A DNA stretch of 64,000 nt from Nonomuraea polychroma (GCF_004011505.1 NZ_SAUN01000001.1:6599501-6663500); one strand, 5' to 3'. Counted from the first letter of the stretch, positions 16,174 to 24,400 are shown. The notes: generated from the letters alone by a model not told the origin. A program made the numbers and translations.

Positions 16174-16583
16174 TCGGATGGGCTGGGCTGTGGCCGGATG
16201 GGCCGTCCCGAGGCCGGATGGGCCGGACTGTGGCCGAATGGACCGCCCCGAGGCCGGATGGGGCGGGCCGAGGCCGGATGGGCCGTCCCGACACCGGATA
16301 AGCCGTGCCGGAGCCGGATCGACCGACCCGACGCCGGATAGGCCGTGCCACGGCCGGATGGACCGCCCCGACGCCAGATGGGCCGTGCCGGAGCCGGATC
16401 GACCGACCCGACGCCAGATAGGCCGTGCCACGGCCGGATGGACCGCCCCGACGCCAGATGGGCCGTGCCGGAGCCGGATCGACCGACCCGACGCCAGATG
16501 GGCCGTGCCACGGCCGGATGGACCGCCCCGACGCCAGATGGGCCGTCCCGACGCCCGATGGGCCGTGTCACGGCCGGATGGGC
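16174..16583. repeat. 20-bp minisatellite with an 80-bp higher-order unit
   Basis: About 20 head-to-tail copies of a 20-bp unit close to CCGGATGGGCCGTGCCACGG run without length change. From about 16314 four variant units (beginning CCGGATCGACC, CCAGATAGGCC or CCAGATGGGCC, CCGGATGGACC, CCAGATGGGCC) repeat as an 80-bp block nearly three times. All six frames stay mostly open, which creates spurious repetitive ORFs. No gene is present between guaB1 (stop 16024) and the SDR gene (stop 16609); the first 150 bp of the gap are ordinary GC-rich DNA. Confidence 0.95.
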
Positions 16584-16608
16584 GGATCAGCAGCCCACGG
16601 CCGGCAGG

Positions 16609-17370
16609 TCAGGGGACAGTGCGCCGCCAGCCGCCCGCCGCGTTGATCCCGCCGTCCACATGCACCGTCGTCCCCGTGACGAACCTCGCCAGGTCACTCG
16701 CCAAGAACACGGCCGCACCCGCCGCCTCCGAGGGGTCACCGAGGTGGCCGAGCGGCGGGATGCGTACCGGATCAAAGGGCAGCGGGCGGGCCAGCATACG
16801 CTCGCGCACACCCGCCTCGCCCTCGGTCGGCAGCGCGTCGGGCGCGATCGCGTTCACCCTGATGCCTCTGGGCGCCAACTCCAGGGCCAGTGACTTCGTC
16901 AGGCTCTCGAGGGCGGCCTTCATCGCCGCGTACACCGCGAACCCCGGCGCCGCCTGGTGCGCCTCGCTCGACGTCACGTTGATGATCGAGGAGCCGGCGG
17001 GCATCATCGGCAACACGTGCCGGATCATGCCGGTGACCTGCGTGAAGTTCTCCTCGATGAGGGTCTGCTCGCCGCGTGGCGAGGTGTCGGAGAAGGCGGC
17101 GTGGAAGGTGCCGCCGGCGTTGTTGACCAGCACGTCGACGCGGCCCCAGCGCTCGCGTACGGCCTGGGCGAACACCTCCACCGCCGCCTGATCGCGCACG
17201 TCGAGCGTCATCGCGAGCTCGGCGTGCGGTTTGTCACGGTCGCAGCCGGCCACATGAGCCCCGAAGGCGGCGAACGCCTCCGCGATCGCCAGCCCGATGC
17301 CCCTGGCCGCCCCGGTGACCACGGCGACGCGCCCGGTGAGCAGGATCGCGTCGGGCGTGAGGGCGGCCAT
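16609..17370 (-). CDS. Short-chain dehydrogenase/reductase (SDR)
   Basis: The 253-residue classical SDR has the cofactor loop TGAARGIG (19-26), NNAG (83-86), the catalytic serine near 134, and Y147xxxK151. The C-terminal HVDGGINAAGG region is typical of oxidoreductases acting on hydroxy or keto groups. D44 (GCDRD) after beta-2 suggests NAD(H) preference. The substrate is unknown. The ATG at 17370 is used; a longer reading would cross the divergent FKBP gene. Its stop is 26 bp from the end of the tandem-repeat array. Confidence 0.88.
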   Translation of the reverse strand: MAALTPDAILLTGRVAVVTGAARGIGLAIAEAFAAFGAHVAGCDRDKPHAELAMTLDVRDQAAVEVFAQAVRERWGRVDVLVNNAGGTFHAAFSDTSPRGEQTLIEENFTQVTGMIRHVLPMMPAGSSIINVTSSEAHQAAPGFAVYAAMKAALESLTKSLALELAPRGIRVNAIAPDALPTEGEAGVRERMLARPLPFDPVRIPPLGHLGDPSEAAGAAVFLASDLARFVTGTTVHVDGGINAAGGWRRTVP

Positions 17371-17448
17371 GAACGATGACCTTATCCCGAACGCATAGAG
17401 TCGTCGGGTCCATATCTCATCGTCCATCATCATTATCAGGAGCACGTC

Positions 17449-17823
17449 GTGGCACTCGAAAAGCCCGAGATCGACTTCCCTGAGGGCAACCCGCCCGCTG
17501 ACCTGGAGATCGTTGACCTGGTGGAGGGCGACGGCCCCGAGGCCAAGCCCGGGCACCGCGTCCGCGTCCACTACGTGGGCGTCGCCTTCTCGACCGGGGA
17601 GGAGTTCGACGCCTCCTGGAACCGCGGGGAGGCGTTCGAGTTCCCGCTCGGCGGGGGGCGCGTCATCGCGGGCTGGGACCAGGGGGTCGCCGGCATGAAG
17701 GTCGGCGGCCGGCGCAAGCTCGTCATCCCGCCGCACCTGGGGTACGGCAGCCGGGGCGCGGGCGCGCGCATCAAGCCGAACGAGACGCTCATCTTCGTCG
17801 TCGACCTGCTCGGCGTCAGCTGA
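17449..17823 (+). CDS. FKBP-type peptidyl-prolyl cis-trans isomerase
   Basis: This 124-residue single-domain FKBP has the core motifs VRVHYVG, FDASWNRG(E), FPLGGGRVIAGWDQGVAGMKVGG split over about residues 40-88, and the C-terminal LGYGSRG and ETLIFVVDLL. The active-site Tyr, Asp, Phe, Trp and Tyr residues of FKBP12 are present. It has no signal peptide, so it acts in the cytoplasm as a folding catalyst. A GTG start with CAGGAG 6 nt upstream is used. The stop codon lies inside the first of three GTCAGCTGAC palindromes. Confidence 0.93.
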   Translation: MALEKPEIDFPEGNPPADLEIVDLVEGDGPEAKPGHRVRVHYVGVAFSTGEEFDASWNRGEAFEFPLGGGRVIAGWDQGVAGMKVGGRRKLVIPPHLGYGSRGAGARIKPNETLIFVVDLLGVS

Positions 17824-17870
17824 CACGCGTCTCGTCCGTCAGCTGACGACCAGCATCACCGTCAGCTGAC
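17815..17870. repeat. Three GTCAGCTGAC palindromes at exact 23-bp spacing
   Basis: The 10-bp perfect palindrome GTCAGCTGAC occurs at 17815, 17838 and 17861. The first covers the stop codon of the FKBP gene. Sequence between copies is not conserved, so the palindromes, not a longer duplicated unit, are what repeats. Confidence 0.85.
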
Positions 17871-18410
17871 GGACTCCTCCCCCGCCTGACGTCCTCCGAC
17901 GGGCCCTCGTCCCCACGCCGCACGACGACATCAGCCGGGCCACCTACGGCCCCTCCCGGGCCGCTGAACTCCGGCAGCGGAGGTCATCCGTCCGCTCAGC
18001 GCGATGGATCATCCGTCGCTCGCTACCTCACCATCGGACTTCCTGTGGGTAGGCAGGTCGCATATATGTCGCGCAAGGGAAGCTCCGCCCGGATGAGGCC
18101 AGGCGGACCGGAGAGATGACAAGCGGACGGGACGCACTGGAGAGGCACGCGACCCGAGGCACCTGCCCAGGGCACGCGACCCCAGGCACGAGGGACGGAC
18201 GCCCGACGGACGGGACCGGGCGGACGTGGCCTGGCGGACGTGGCCTGGCGGACGGACCGCGGGCAGGACCGGCGGCGCAGGGTGGGTGAAGGGACCGCCA
18301 GCGGAGAGCGGGGTGGACGCGACCGACAGCGCGGAGCCGGCCCGACGCGGCCGGGCGGGCGGGACCGGGCCGATGCGGCCAGGCCGACGCGGCCGGGCGG
18401 GCGGGACTGG
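17871..18410. other. Gene-free GC-rich spacer before ligB
   Basis: No convincing gene is present. Long readings on both strands are made of Arg/Pro/Gly/Ala runs caused by degenerate GC-rich repeats that start near 18170 (for example a GGACGTGGCCTGGC unit repeated at 18230). An isolated AT-rich spot, GTCGCATATATGTCGC at about 18058, stands out. Confidence 0.7.
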
Positions 18411-18510
18411 GCGGGCGGGACCGAGCGGGACCGAGCGGGACCTGGCGGGACCGGGCGCGACCGGGCGCGACCGGGCGGGACCGGGCGGGACCGGGCGGGA
18501 CCGGCGGCGC
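18411..18510 (+). repeat. 10-bp G-rich tandem array, potential G-quadruplex, upstream of ligB
   Basis: About nine to ten copies of CCGGGCGGGA and close variants lie 170-270 bp before the ligB start, with the G-rich strand being the coding strand. The tail GGGCGGGACCGGGCGGG fits the rule for a three-tetrad G-quadruplex (four G3 runs with loops of 1, 3 and 1 nt). Confidence 0.9.
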
Positions 18511-18681
18511 GGGGTGGGGCGGCAGCAGGGAATTCGGCGCTTGCGTGGTGGGTGGTGTGTGACCCGCCGGCACGATCCGCCAACGCGCATCCGCCGGGAC
18601 GTGGCCGACCACCACATAATGCTCGACACACTGCACCGATACTGGGTAGGGAATGTCGGCGCCGTGAGGCACGATAGGCGT

Positions 18682-20205
18682 GTGCTTCTGATCGACGTGG
18701 TCCGGGTTTCCGAGGCGGTGACGCGCACGTCCGCAAGGCTAGGCAAGATCGCACACCTGGCGGAGTTGCTGGGCCGGGTCGGCCCCGACGAGGCGGAGAT
18801 CGCGATCTCCTACCTTTCCGGCGAGCTGCCCCAACGGCAGGTGGGCGTCGGCTGGCGCACGCTGGAGGACCTGCCCCAGCCCAAGCTGGCCGCCACGGCC
18901 ACACTCACCGCGGTCGACGAGCTGCTGACAAGGATCAAGTCCGTCTCGGGCCCGGGCTCGCAAGCCGCACGCAAGGCCCTGGTGGCCGAGCTGTTCGCCG
19001 CCCTGACGAGTCAGGAGCAGCAGTTCATGCGTCGGCTGCTGCATGGCGAGTTGCGGCAGGGCGCGCTCGACGGCGTCATGATCGAGGCGGTGGCCAAGGC
19101 GTCCGGCGCGCCCTCGGCGGACGTGCGCCGCGCCCTGACCTTGCGCGGCTGGCTCCCCGCCGTGGGGGCGGCGGCGCTGCGCGGCGGGGTGCCGGCGCTG
19201 CACGCGTTCCGCCTGGAGGTGGGGCGGGCGGTCGCCCCCATGCTGGCCGGCAGCGCGCCCAACGTCGCCGCAGCCCTGGACAAGGCGGGCACGCCGGCGG
19301 CGCTGGAGTGGAAGCTCGATGGCGTACGCGTCCAGGCCCACCGCTCCGGCTCCGAGGTGAAGGTCTTCACCCGCACGCTCGACGACATCACGCCGCAAGT
19401 GCCCGAGCTGGTCGAGGCCGTGCTGGAGATGCCGTCGGAGGATCTGGTGCTGGACGGCGAGGTGATCGCCTTGCGCCCTGACGGCCGCCCGCACCCGTTC
19501 CAGGTCACAGCGAGCCGGGCCTCCAGCAAGACCAACGTCGCTCAGCTGCGCGAGCAGACGCCGCTGAGCGTGTTCTTCTTCGACGCGCTGCGGGTGGACG
19601 GCGCCGACCTGCTCGATCTGCCCTATGCGCAACGCCAGGAGGCGCTGGCTCGCACGGTCCCGCAGGGACTGCTGACGCCGCGGCTGGTCACGGGGGACGT
19701 GTCGGAGGCGGAGAAGTTCTTCACCGATGTGGTGAAGGCCGGCCATGAGGGCCTGGTCGTCAAGTCCCTTTCGTCGCCGTACGCGGCGGGCCGCCGGGGC
19801 GCAGGCTGGATCAAGGTCAAACCCCGTCACACCCTCGACCTGGTGGTGCTGGCCGCCGAGTGGGGCCATGGCCGGCGTGAGGGCAAGCTGTCCAACCTCC
19901 ATCTGGGCGCTCGCGACCCGGAGGGCGGCTTCGTGATGCTCGGCAAGACCTTCAAGGGCCTGACGGACGAGCTGCTGGCCTGGCAGACTCAGCGCTTCCT
20001 GGAACTGGCCGAGGGGCCGACCGACACCTGGACGGTCAACCTCCGGCCCGAGCTGGTGGTGGAGATCGCCTTCGACGGTGTCCAGCGCTCGCCCCGCTAC
20101 CCGGGGGGCATGGCCCTGCGCTTCGCCCGGGTGCTGCGCTACCGCCTGGACAAGCGGGTGGAGGACGCCGACACGGTGGACACGGTCCGCTCACTCATGT
20201 TCTGA
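18682..20205 (+). CDS. ligB: ATP-dependent DNA ligase (LigB type)
   Basis: The 507-residue protein begins MLLIDVVRVSEAVTRTSARL, has an N-terminal DNA-binding domain (about 1-185), the adenylation motif WKLDGVR with the nucleotidyl lysine K211, further motifs DGEVIAL and GHEGLVVKS, the metal/AMP motif GWIKVKP, and a C-terminal OB domain. Length and start match mycobacterial LigB, a non-essential ATP-dependent ligase accompanying the NAD-dependent LigA; its role is probably repair or back-up nick sealing. The GTG at 18682 is chosen by homology of the first residues. An open frame continues upstream through the G-rich array but is not coding. No Ku or LigD polymerase genes adjoin it, so NHEJ is not indicated. 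Confidence 0.93.
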   Translation: MLLIDVVRVSEAVTRTSARLGKIAHLAELLGRVGPDEAEIAISYLSGELPQRQVGVGWRTLEDLPQPKLAATATLTAVDELLTRIKSVSGPGSQAARKALVAELFAALTSQEQQFMRRLLHGELRQGALDGVMIEAVAKASGAPSADVRRALTLRGWLPAVGAAALRGGVPALHAFRLEVGRAVAPMLAGSAPNVAAALDKAGTPAALEWKLDGVRVQAHRSGSEVKVFTRTLDDITPQVPELVEAVLEMPSEDLVLDGEVIALRPDGRPHPFQVTASRASSKTNVAQLREQTPLSVFFFDALRVDGADLLDLPYAQRQEALARTVPQGLLTPRLVTGDVSEAEKFFTDVVKAGHEGLVVKSLSSPYAAGRRGAGWIKVKPRHTLDLVVLAAEWGHGRREGKLSNLHLGARDPEGGFVMLGKTFKGLTDELLAWQTQRFLELAEGPTDTWTVNLRPELVVEIAFDGVQRSPRYPGGMALRFARVLRYRLDKRVEDADTVDTVRSLMF

Positions 20206-20282
20206 CCCGTCCTGAGGCACGCTCTGACCGTGGGGCAGCCAGCCGAAGGCATGGTCCTGATGCTGAGGCATGCTCTGGCCCG

Positions 20283-20870
20283 CGCGGCATGGGTCCGCCC
20301 CTCGTAACCTGCCCGTCTGACCCGCGCGGCATGGGCAATTGGGCCCTCCTGGCACGGCCCTCTGTCCCGCGCGGCACGGCGCTGCCCTTCCCGGCACGGC
20401 CCTCTGTCCCGCGCGGCACGGCCCTGACCTCCCGGCACGGCGCTGGCGCACGCGGCATCGCCCAGCCCCGGCACGGCGCGGCGCGGCGCGGCATCGCCCA
20501 GCCCCAGCACGGCACGGCGCGGCATCGCCAAGCCCCGGCACGCCCCTCTGGCCCTCCCGGCACGGCGCTGGCGCGCGGCACGGCGCCGACCCTCCGGGCA
20601 CGTCCTCTCGCCCGCGCGACACGGCATTCGCCCTGCTGGCACACCCCTCTGGCCCCATGGCGCGGCCCTGACCCCGCGGGGCACGGCCCTCAGGCCCTCG
20701 CGGCACCGCCCCGCCCCACTGGCCCACGGGGCACGGCCCTCAGGCCCTCGCGGCACCGCCCCGCCACCGGCACGCCCCACTGGCCCGTGGGGCGCGGCCC
20801 TCAGGCGCCACAGGGCATGACACCTGGCCCCCGAGCATGGCACTGGCCGCCGGACATGACGTTGGCCATG
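20283..20870. repeat. C-rich degenerate tandem repeats downstream of ligB
   Basis: The plus strand is built from variants of GGCACGGCCCTC and GCGCGGCATCGCCCAGCCCC units. Exact longer copies exist: a 30-bp unit at 20351 and 20393 (42 bp apart) and a 39-bp unit at 20677 and 20727 (50 bp apart). Six-frame readings through it are long but consist of low-complexity Arg/Ala/Gly/Pro. No gene is present between the ligB stop and the RlpA-like gene. Confidence 0.85.
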
Positions 20871-21186
20871 GGGCATGACTCCTCCCCGGGGCTGGCTGAC
20901 CTCTTCCGGACGCTCTGCGCGCAGTGCCGGCCTTGGCGACGCGGACGTTCTTCCAGGGGTTCCACGATCTATGGCTCCCCGATGGGCGTTATGGGCGATC
21001 TTGCGTGCTGGGTGAGATATATCACTGAATGTCGCATTAAGTTGTTTTTACCCGCTGTTTGTCGCATATGTTCGTCCTCACCGCGCGGATCCCCTGCCGC
21101 GCCGGCGGATCGGCCGCATCCCCGTGTCCCACCCCTCTTGATCGGCCTTTCCCTGCCCTATCCCCTATCTAGGACCGTGGTTTACT
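20871..21186. other. Leader region of the RlpA-like gene with AT-rich segment
   Basis: After the repeats the sequence becomes markedly AT-richer around 21015-21070. TGTCGCAT occurs at 21030-21037 and 21060-21067, exactly 30 bp apart, and a third time after the gene at 21882. This region probably holds the promoter of the RlpA-like gene. I looked for a c-di-AMP riboswitch, known upstream of some actinomycete wall hydrolases, and did not find its conserved core. Confidence 0.4.
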
Positions 21187-21870
21187 TTGGGTCAGCACTC
21201 CCACAAGCCGTCCCCCACCGGCAGGCGCCGCTGGACCGCCATCGCAGTGGGTACCGCCATGATCGCCACCGCCTCGTCCGCCGCCTGGGCGGCCATCGCC
21301 AACGACGACTCGCCCAAGCGCACTCCCGCTTCCACCGCCGCCCAGGCATCGACTCGCGCCACCGAACCGGCGACGGCCAACGAAGCCGCCCGCCAATCCA
21401 CTCCGAAGAGCCCCTCCCCCGCCCCCAAGCCACCGTCGGCCGCCCACCCGAGCCCGACCAAGCCCGCAGAGCACTCGGCCAAACCCACCGGGCAGCCGAC
21501 CAAGGGCACCGACGAGCCGGCCAAGCCCTCGCAGCAACCGGTCAGGGCCAGGACGGACGCCGTGAAGCCCAAGGTCCGCGTCCTGTCGTCCGGCTCGTGC
21601 GGCGCCTCGTTCTACGACGAACCCCAGATGACGGCCAGCGGCGAGCGCTTCAACCCGTCGGCCATGACCGCCGCCCACAAGACTCTCCCCCTGGGCAGCA
21701 AGGTCCGCGTGACGAACCCCAACACCGGCGAGTCGGTCAAGGTCCGCATCAACGACCGGGGTCCGTACGTCGGCGGCCGTTGCCTCGACCTCTCCGCCGC
21801 CGCCTTCGAGGCCATCGGCAACACCAGCGCGGGCGTCATGAGAGTGAAGTACGAGGTCCTGGCCCGCTGA
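21187..21870 (+). CDS. Secreted RlpA-like double-psi beta-barrel protein
   Basis: This 227-residue exported protein has a basic N-terminus followed by a hydrophobic signal segment (about residues 16-36), then a 90-residue linker rich in Pro, Ala, Thr and Lys, then an RlpA-like DPBB domain (about 140-227) with CGASFYDEPQMTASGERF and RINDRGPYVGGRCLDLS, including the conserved Asp of the GxYxxGR(C)xDLS region. RlpA-type domains cleave or bind naked glycan strands of peptidoglycan; in actinomycetes related proteins act in wall remodelling. The TTG start at 21187 is the only in-frame start that keeps the signal peptide, but its ribosome site is weak, so the start is uncertain. It has no lipobox. 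Confidence 0.8.
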   Translation: MGQHSHKPSPTGRRRWTAIAVGTAMIATASSAAWAAIANDDSPKRTPASTAAQASTRATEPATANEAARQSTPKSPSPAPKPPSAAHPSPTKPAEHSAKPTGQPTKGTDEPAKPSQQPVRARTDAVKPKVRVLSSGSCGASFYDEPQMTASGERFNPSAMTAAHKTLPLGSKVRVTNPNTGESVKVRINDRGPYVGGRCLDLSAAAFEAIGNTSAGVMRVKYEVLAR

Positions 21871-21883
21871 TCTCACCCGCATG

Positions 21884-21971
21884 TCGCATGATCGGCTCGG
21901 CAGTGCCTCCCCTCGCTGCCTGCCCTTCCCGAGAAAGGACAGGCACGGGCGCGGCCACCACGATCATGCGA
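21884..21971. terminator. Nested inverted repeats between convergent genes
   Basis: An outer perfect 11-bp pair, TCGCATGATCG (21884-21894) and CGATCATGCGA (21961-21971), encloses an inner hairpin with TGCCTGCCCTT pairing AAGGACAGGCA (one mismatch, near 21919-21947). It lies between the convergent RlpA-like and DUF1707 genes and probably works as a bidirectional terminator. Terminal inverted repeats of a small mobile remnant are an alternative. Confidence 0.55.
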
Positions 21972-21989
21972 AATACGGAGTGAGAGGCG

Positions 21990-22583
21990 CTACTTCACCA
22001 GGCGAATCGTCATCGGATAGCGGAAGTTGCCCTCCTGCAACGCGGAGACACCACCGACGATGGCGAGGACGACGGACGCGACCCAGATGAACGGCAGCAG
22101 CACGATGCCGATGACGGTGAACGGCAGCAAGACCGTCGCGCCGGTCACCGTGATCTGGAAGTTGAGCGCCTCCAGGGCGTGCCTACGGATGTAGGGCGAC
22201 GTCTTGCCTCCGGTGAGCAGCAGAATGAGCGGGCCGACGATCGGGATCCCGAGGAGCACCAGGAGATGGGCGGCGGCCGCCCCGAGGCGCTCGTTGCTGT
22301 CCGGTGCGGACTCCGAACGAACCGGAGCCGGCCGCGGAGTGAGCTGAGGCACGACCTGGGTGCCGTAGAGCTCGGTCATGATGGGCATCAGGTCCCCGTG
22401 GGTGCGCGCCGTCATCGCGCGCTCCAGCCGGTCGTCGAACTCGAGCTTGTCGAAGCGGCCTTCCGCGTACGCCGCCTTGACGTGCTCGACCACGCGCTCT
22501 CGGTCCTGGTTGGTGACGCGCAAATGAGCTGGCGGCACCTGTCCCGGCCCGGGGGTTGTCGGTACCCCAGCCATAGTCGCCAT
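21990..22583 (-). CDS. DUF1707 and DUF4870 domain membrane protein
   Basis: In this 197-residue protein the N-terminal part has the actinobacterial DUF1707 motif (LRVTNQDRERVVEHVKAAYA followed by EGRFDKLEFDDRLERAMTA in the same frame, about residues 20-60). The C-terminal part is a Tic20/DUF4870-like membrane domain with about three helices between residues 105 and 185. Both domains are of unknown function; DUF1707 often pairs with membrane sensors. The ATG at 22583 is preceded by AAGGAGAGGC, an excellent ribosome site, so the longer reading is rejected. It is convergent with the RlpA-like gene. Confidence 0.82.
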   Translation of the reverse strand: MATMAGVPTTPGPGQVPPAHLRVTNQDRERVVEHVKAAYAEGRFDKLEFDDRLERAMTARTHGDLMPIMTELYGTQVVPQLTPRPAPVRSESAPDSNERLGAAAAHLLVLLGIPIVGPLILLLTGGKTSPYIRRHALEALNFQITVTGATVLLPFTVIGIVLLPFIWVASVVLAIVGGVSALQEGNFRYPMTIRLVK

Positions 22584-22716
22584 GCCTCTCCTTAGGTAAT
22601 GAGCAGTCCCCCTCATACTGCGTCGCCAATGTCGCGGGTGCCATCGGGAGAATCCCGGATGTGTCCCCTAGATCATCCCCGACGCACGCGGGCCCCAGAC
22701 GGTATAAAAAGGATTC

Positions 22717-23061
22717 ATGAGATGGCGAGACCGCTACGGCCTTCGTCGGCAACGCGGCCCTAAGATCGCGAAGTTCGACCGCGAGGCGACAGACGCCGAC
22801 ATCGAGGCGCTTATCGCCTTTGCCCGTTCGCGGCGTGGCGTCGAGTTTTATGTCGAGCCTGAGACGTTCGCCACCGATACGACGGCGGTGGCGGTGGCCG
22901 ACGACGGCGAGTGGACCAGGCGACGGGTCGGATCCCCCGCGGTGATTCACAAGGTCGCTCGAGATCTTGCCTTGCCGGTGTACGACGTCCAGCTCACGGG
23001 ATATCCGCCCCGAATGCGTGCCTATAACGAGCGTCGCCGCCGCGAGGAGGACACCCTCTAA
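22717..23061 (+). CDS. Conserved hypothetical protein, 114 aa
   Basis: The start MRWRDRYGLRRQRGPKIAKF is followed by an acidic helix, a beta-rich core (GVEFYVEPETFATDTTAVAV) and a basic C-terminus. No catalytic motif is recognised. The expression signals are clear: TATAAA at 22703 and AAAAAGGA just before the ATG. Proteins of this size and layout are common single genes in actinomycetes and are sometimes mislabelled oxidoreductase. The function is unknown. It lies alone between DUF1707 and DUF4192 genes. Confidence 0.75.
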   Translation: MRWRDRYGLRRQRGPKIAKFDREATDADIEALIAFARSRRGVEFYVEPETFATDTTAVAVADDGEWTRRRVGSPAVIHKVARDLALPVYDVQLTGYPPRMRAYNERRRREEDTL

Positions 23062-23272
23062 CACAGAAGCTCATCCATCCGTCCACCCATCCAATACGCA
23101 AATTCACGGCTTTTGCCCAGTCCCCGTCCGAATGTCCCCAGCCCTCAGTCCCCGTCCCACCTCGCCCGGCCTTCCCCGTCGCGTGATTCGACCTTTGCCG
23201 GCTGCGTGTGTTGATGATGAACACGCGGCCGCTCGGGCGGTGGCGGGCGAAGGGGGTGCGAGCGAGGCGCGA

Positions 23273-24400
23273 TCAGTGGTCATCCGGCGGCGGGAAGGAC
23301 GGGTCATCCTCGTCGAGGAGGTTGACCAGCGGGAGCAGCCAGCCCGCGTGGGCGGAGCCCATGGCCGCGTCGAGTTCGGCGGAGGTGGGCATGCGGTCGC
23401 GCATGATGGCCGGGGACAGCAGGTTTTGCACCGCGTGCATGAGAAGGTTCGCCATCGAGTAGGCGGGGTCGATCGTCAGGGCGCGTTCGACGGCGATGGT
23501 GGCTTGCACGCTGTTTCCCGCCCGCCAGGCCGCCATGGCCAGCAGGGACGCGGCAGGCGGCACGAAACGGGGCTCGAGCCGGCGGGTCAGGTCTCTCCAC
23601 AGGGCGGCGTGGGACTCGTGCATGAGCGTCCATGCCTCGTCGCGCACCCGAACGATCGCGAGGTCGAGGCCCAGTCTCGCCGCCTCCGCGTCGCGCAACC
23701 GGCCGCCTTCGGTGTGGATGGTCAGCGCTGATCGCACGCGTGCCACGCCGTCCGCCACACACTGCTGGGCGAAGGCGTCCAGGTCCGCTGTGGCTGCGAG
23801 CCCCGTCCTCAGCTCCGCGATCGCGTCGGCGGTGGCGCGGCGCATCGACATCCGTACGGGCCCCGTGACGGGGGCCACCGTGCGCTCCAGGGACTCGCGG
23901 TCGGGAAGGGCGACCAGGCCTCGCACGGTCGCCTCCGCAGCGATCTGGCTCGTCGAAGGGTCGTAGGGCGTGCCCTCCGCCGGGCAGCACATCGGGAGAT
24001 CGCAGACGTAGGACCAGTAGCGGCCCTCGTGGGCGCGCAGTGCCTCACCGACGTGGACGTCGGCCTTGGCCGCCAGGACCCTGGTCTCGTCCACCGCGGG
24101 CGTGACCACGTCTCCTGAGCCATAGCCGACGATGACGACCTGGGTGACGCCCTCCCGCTCGAACAGCGGCGTCAGAGGGGCGAGGGCGCCCGGTGGGAGC
24201 GGCAGACCCCACCTGACCACCATCTTGGCCTGGCCGCGGTCCAGCCCGATGATGACCAGGCTGGTGTGCGGGTGGAAGCCGACGAGGTAGGGGACGGCGG
24301 CCAGGATGTCAGCGGGGCTGGTGAGCGTGAGGCAGGACTCGGAGAAGGGCGGAGGAAGCGGGGAAGCAGAGGAGGCCGACGGGGAGGTGTTGGTCGTCAT
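23273..24400 (-). CDS. DUF4192 domain protein
   Basis: The 375-residue protein has near its start LTSPADILAAVPYLVGFHPH and SLVIIGLD, the hallmark of DUF4192, an actinobacteria-specific family of unknown function. A central acidic helical region and a C-terminal tetratricopeptide-like segment (MAAWRAGNSVQATIAVERAL) complete it; the usual length is about 370. No signal or membrane helix is visible. It is last in a minus-strand series with EI24, maf, DUF937 and ftsH. The name describes the family only; no function can be inferred. Confidence 0.82.
   Translation of the reverse strand: MTTNTSPSASSASPLPPPFSESCLTLTSPADILAAVPYLVGFHPHTSLVIIGLDRGQAKMVVRWGLPLPPGALAPLTPLFEREGVTQVVIVGYGSGDVVTPAVDETRVLAAKADVHVGEALRAHEGRYWSYVCDLPMCCPAEGTPYDPSTSQIAAEATVRGLVALPDRESLERTVAPVTGPVRMSMRRATADAIAELRTGLAATADLDAFAQQCVADGVARVRSALTIHTEGGRLRDAEAARLGLDLAIVRVRDEAWTLMHESHAALWRDLTRRLEPRFVPPAASLLAMAAWRAGNSVQATIAVERALTIDPAYSMANLLMHAVQNLLSPAIMRDRMPTSAELDAAMGSAHAGWLLPLVNLLDEDDPSFPPPDDH

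Noticed and set aside
16067..17191. Long open frames through the 20-bp array giving a repetitive protein rich in Arg, Pro, Asp and Gly
   Set aside because: All frames on both strands are similarly open because of the repeat; there is no start signal, and the frames overlap the SDR gene, which has clear motifs.
18009..18681. Open frames upstream of ligB, including an N-terminal extension of the ligase
   Set aside because: They are low-complexity products of the G-rich repeats. The ligase homology begins at the GTG at 18682 and gives the usual 507 residues.
18682..20205. Part of a bacterial NHEJ system
   Set aside because: No Ku gene, LigD polymerase or nuclease domain is present; the ligase has the LigB layout.
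20139..20876. Minus- and plus-strand ORFs of 150-560 codons after ligB
   Set aside because: They consist of degenerate repeat translations with no family signature and overlap each other in several frames.
20871..21186. c-di-AMP (ydaO-type) riboswitch before the RlpA-like gene
   Set aside because: Such riboswitches precede some actinomycete wall hydrolases, but the conserved core and pseudo-symmetric stems could not be found.
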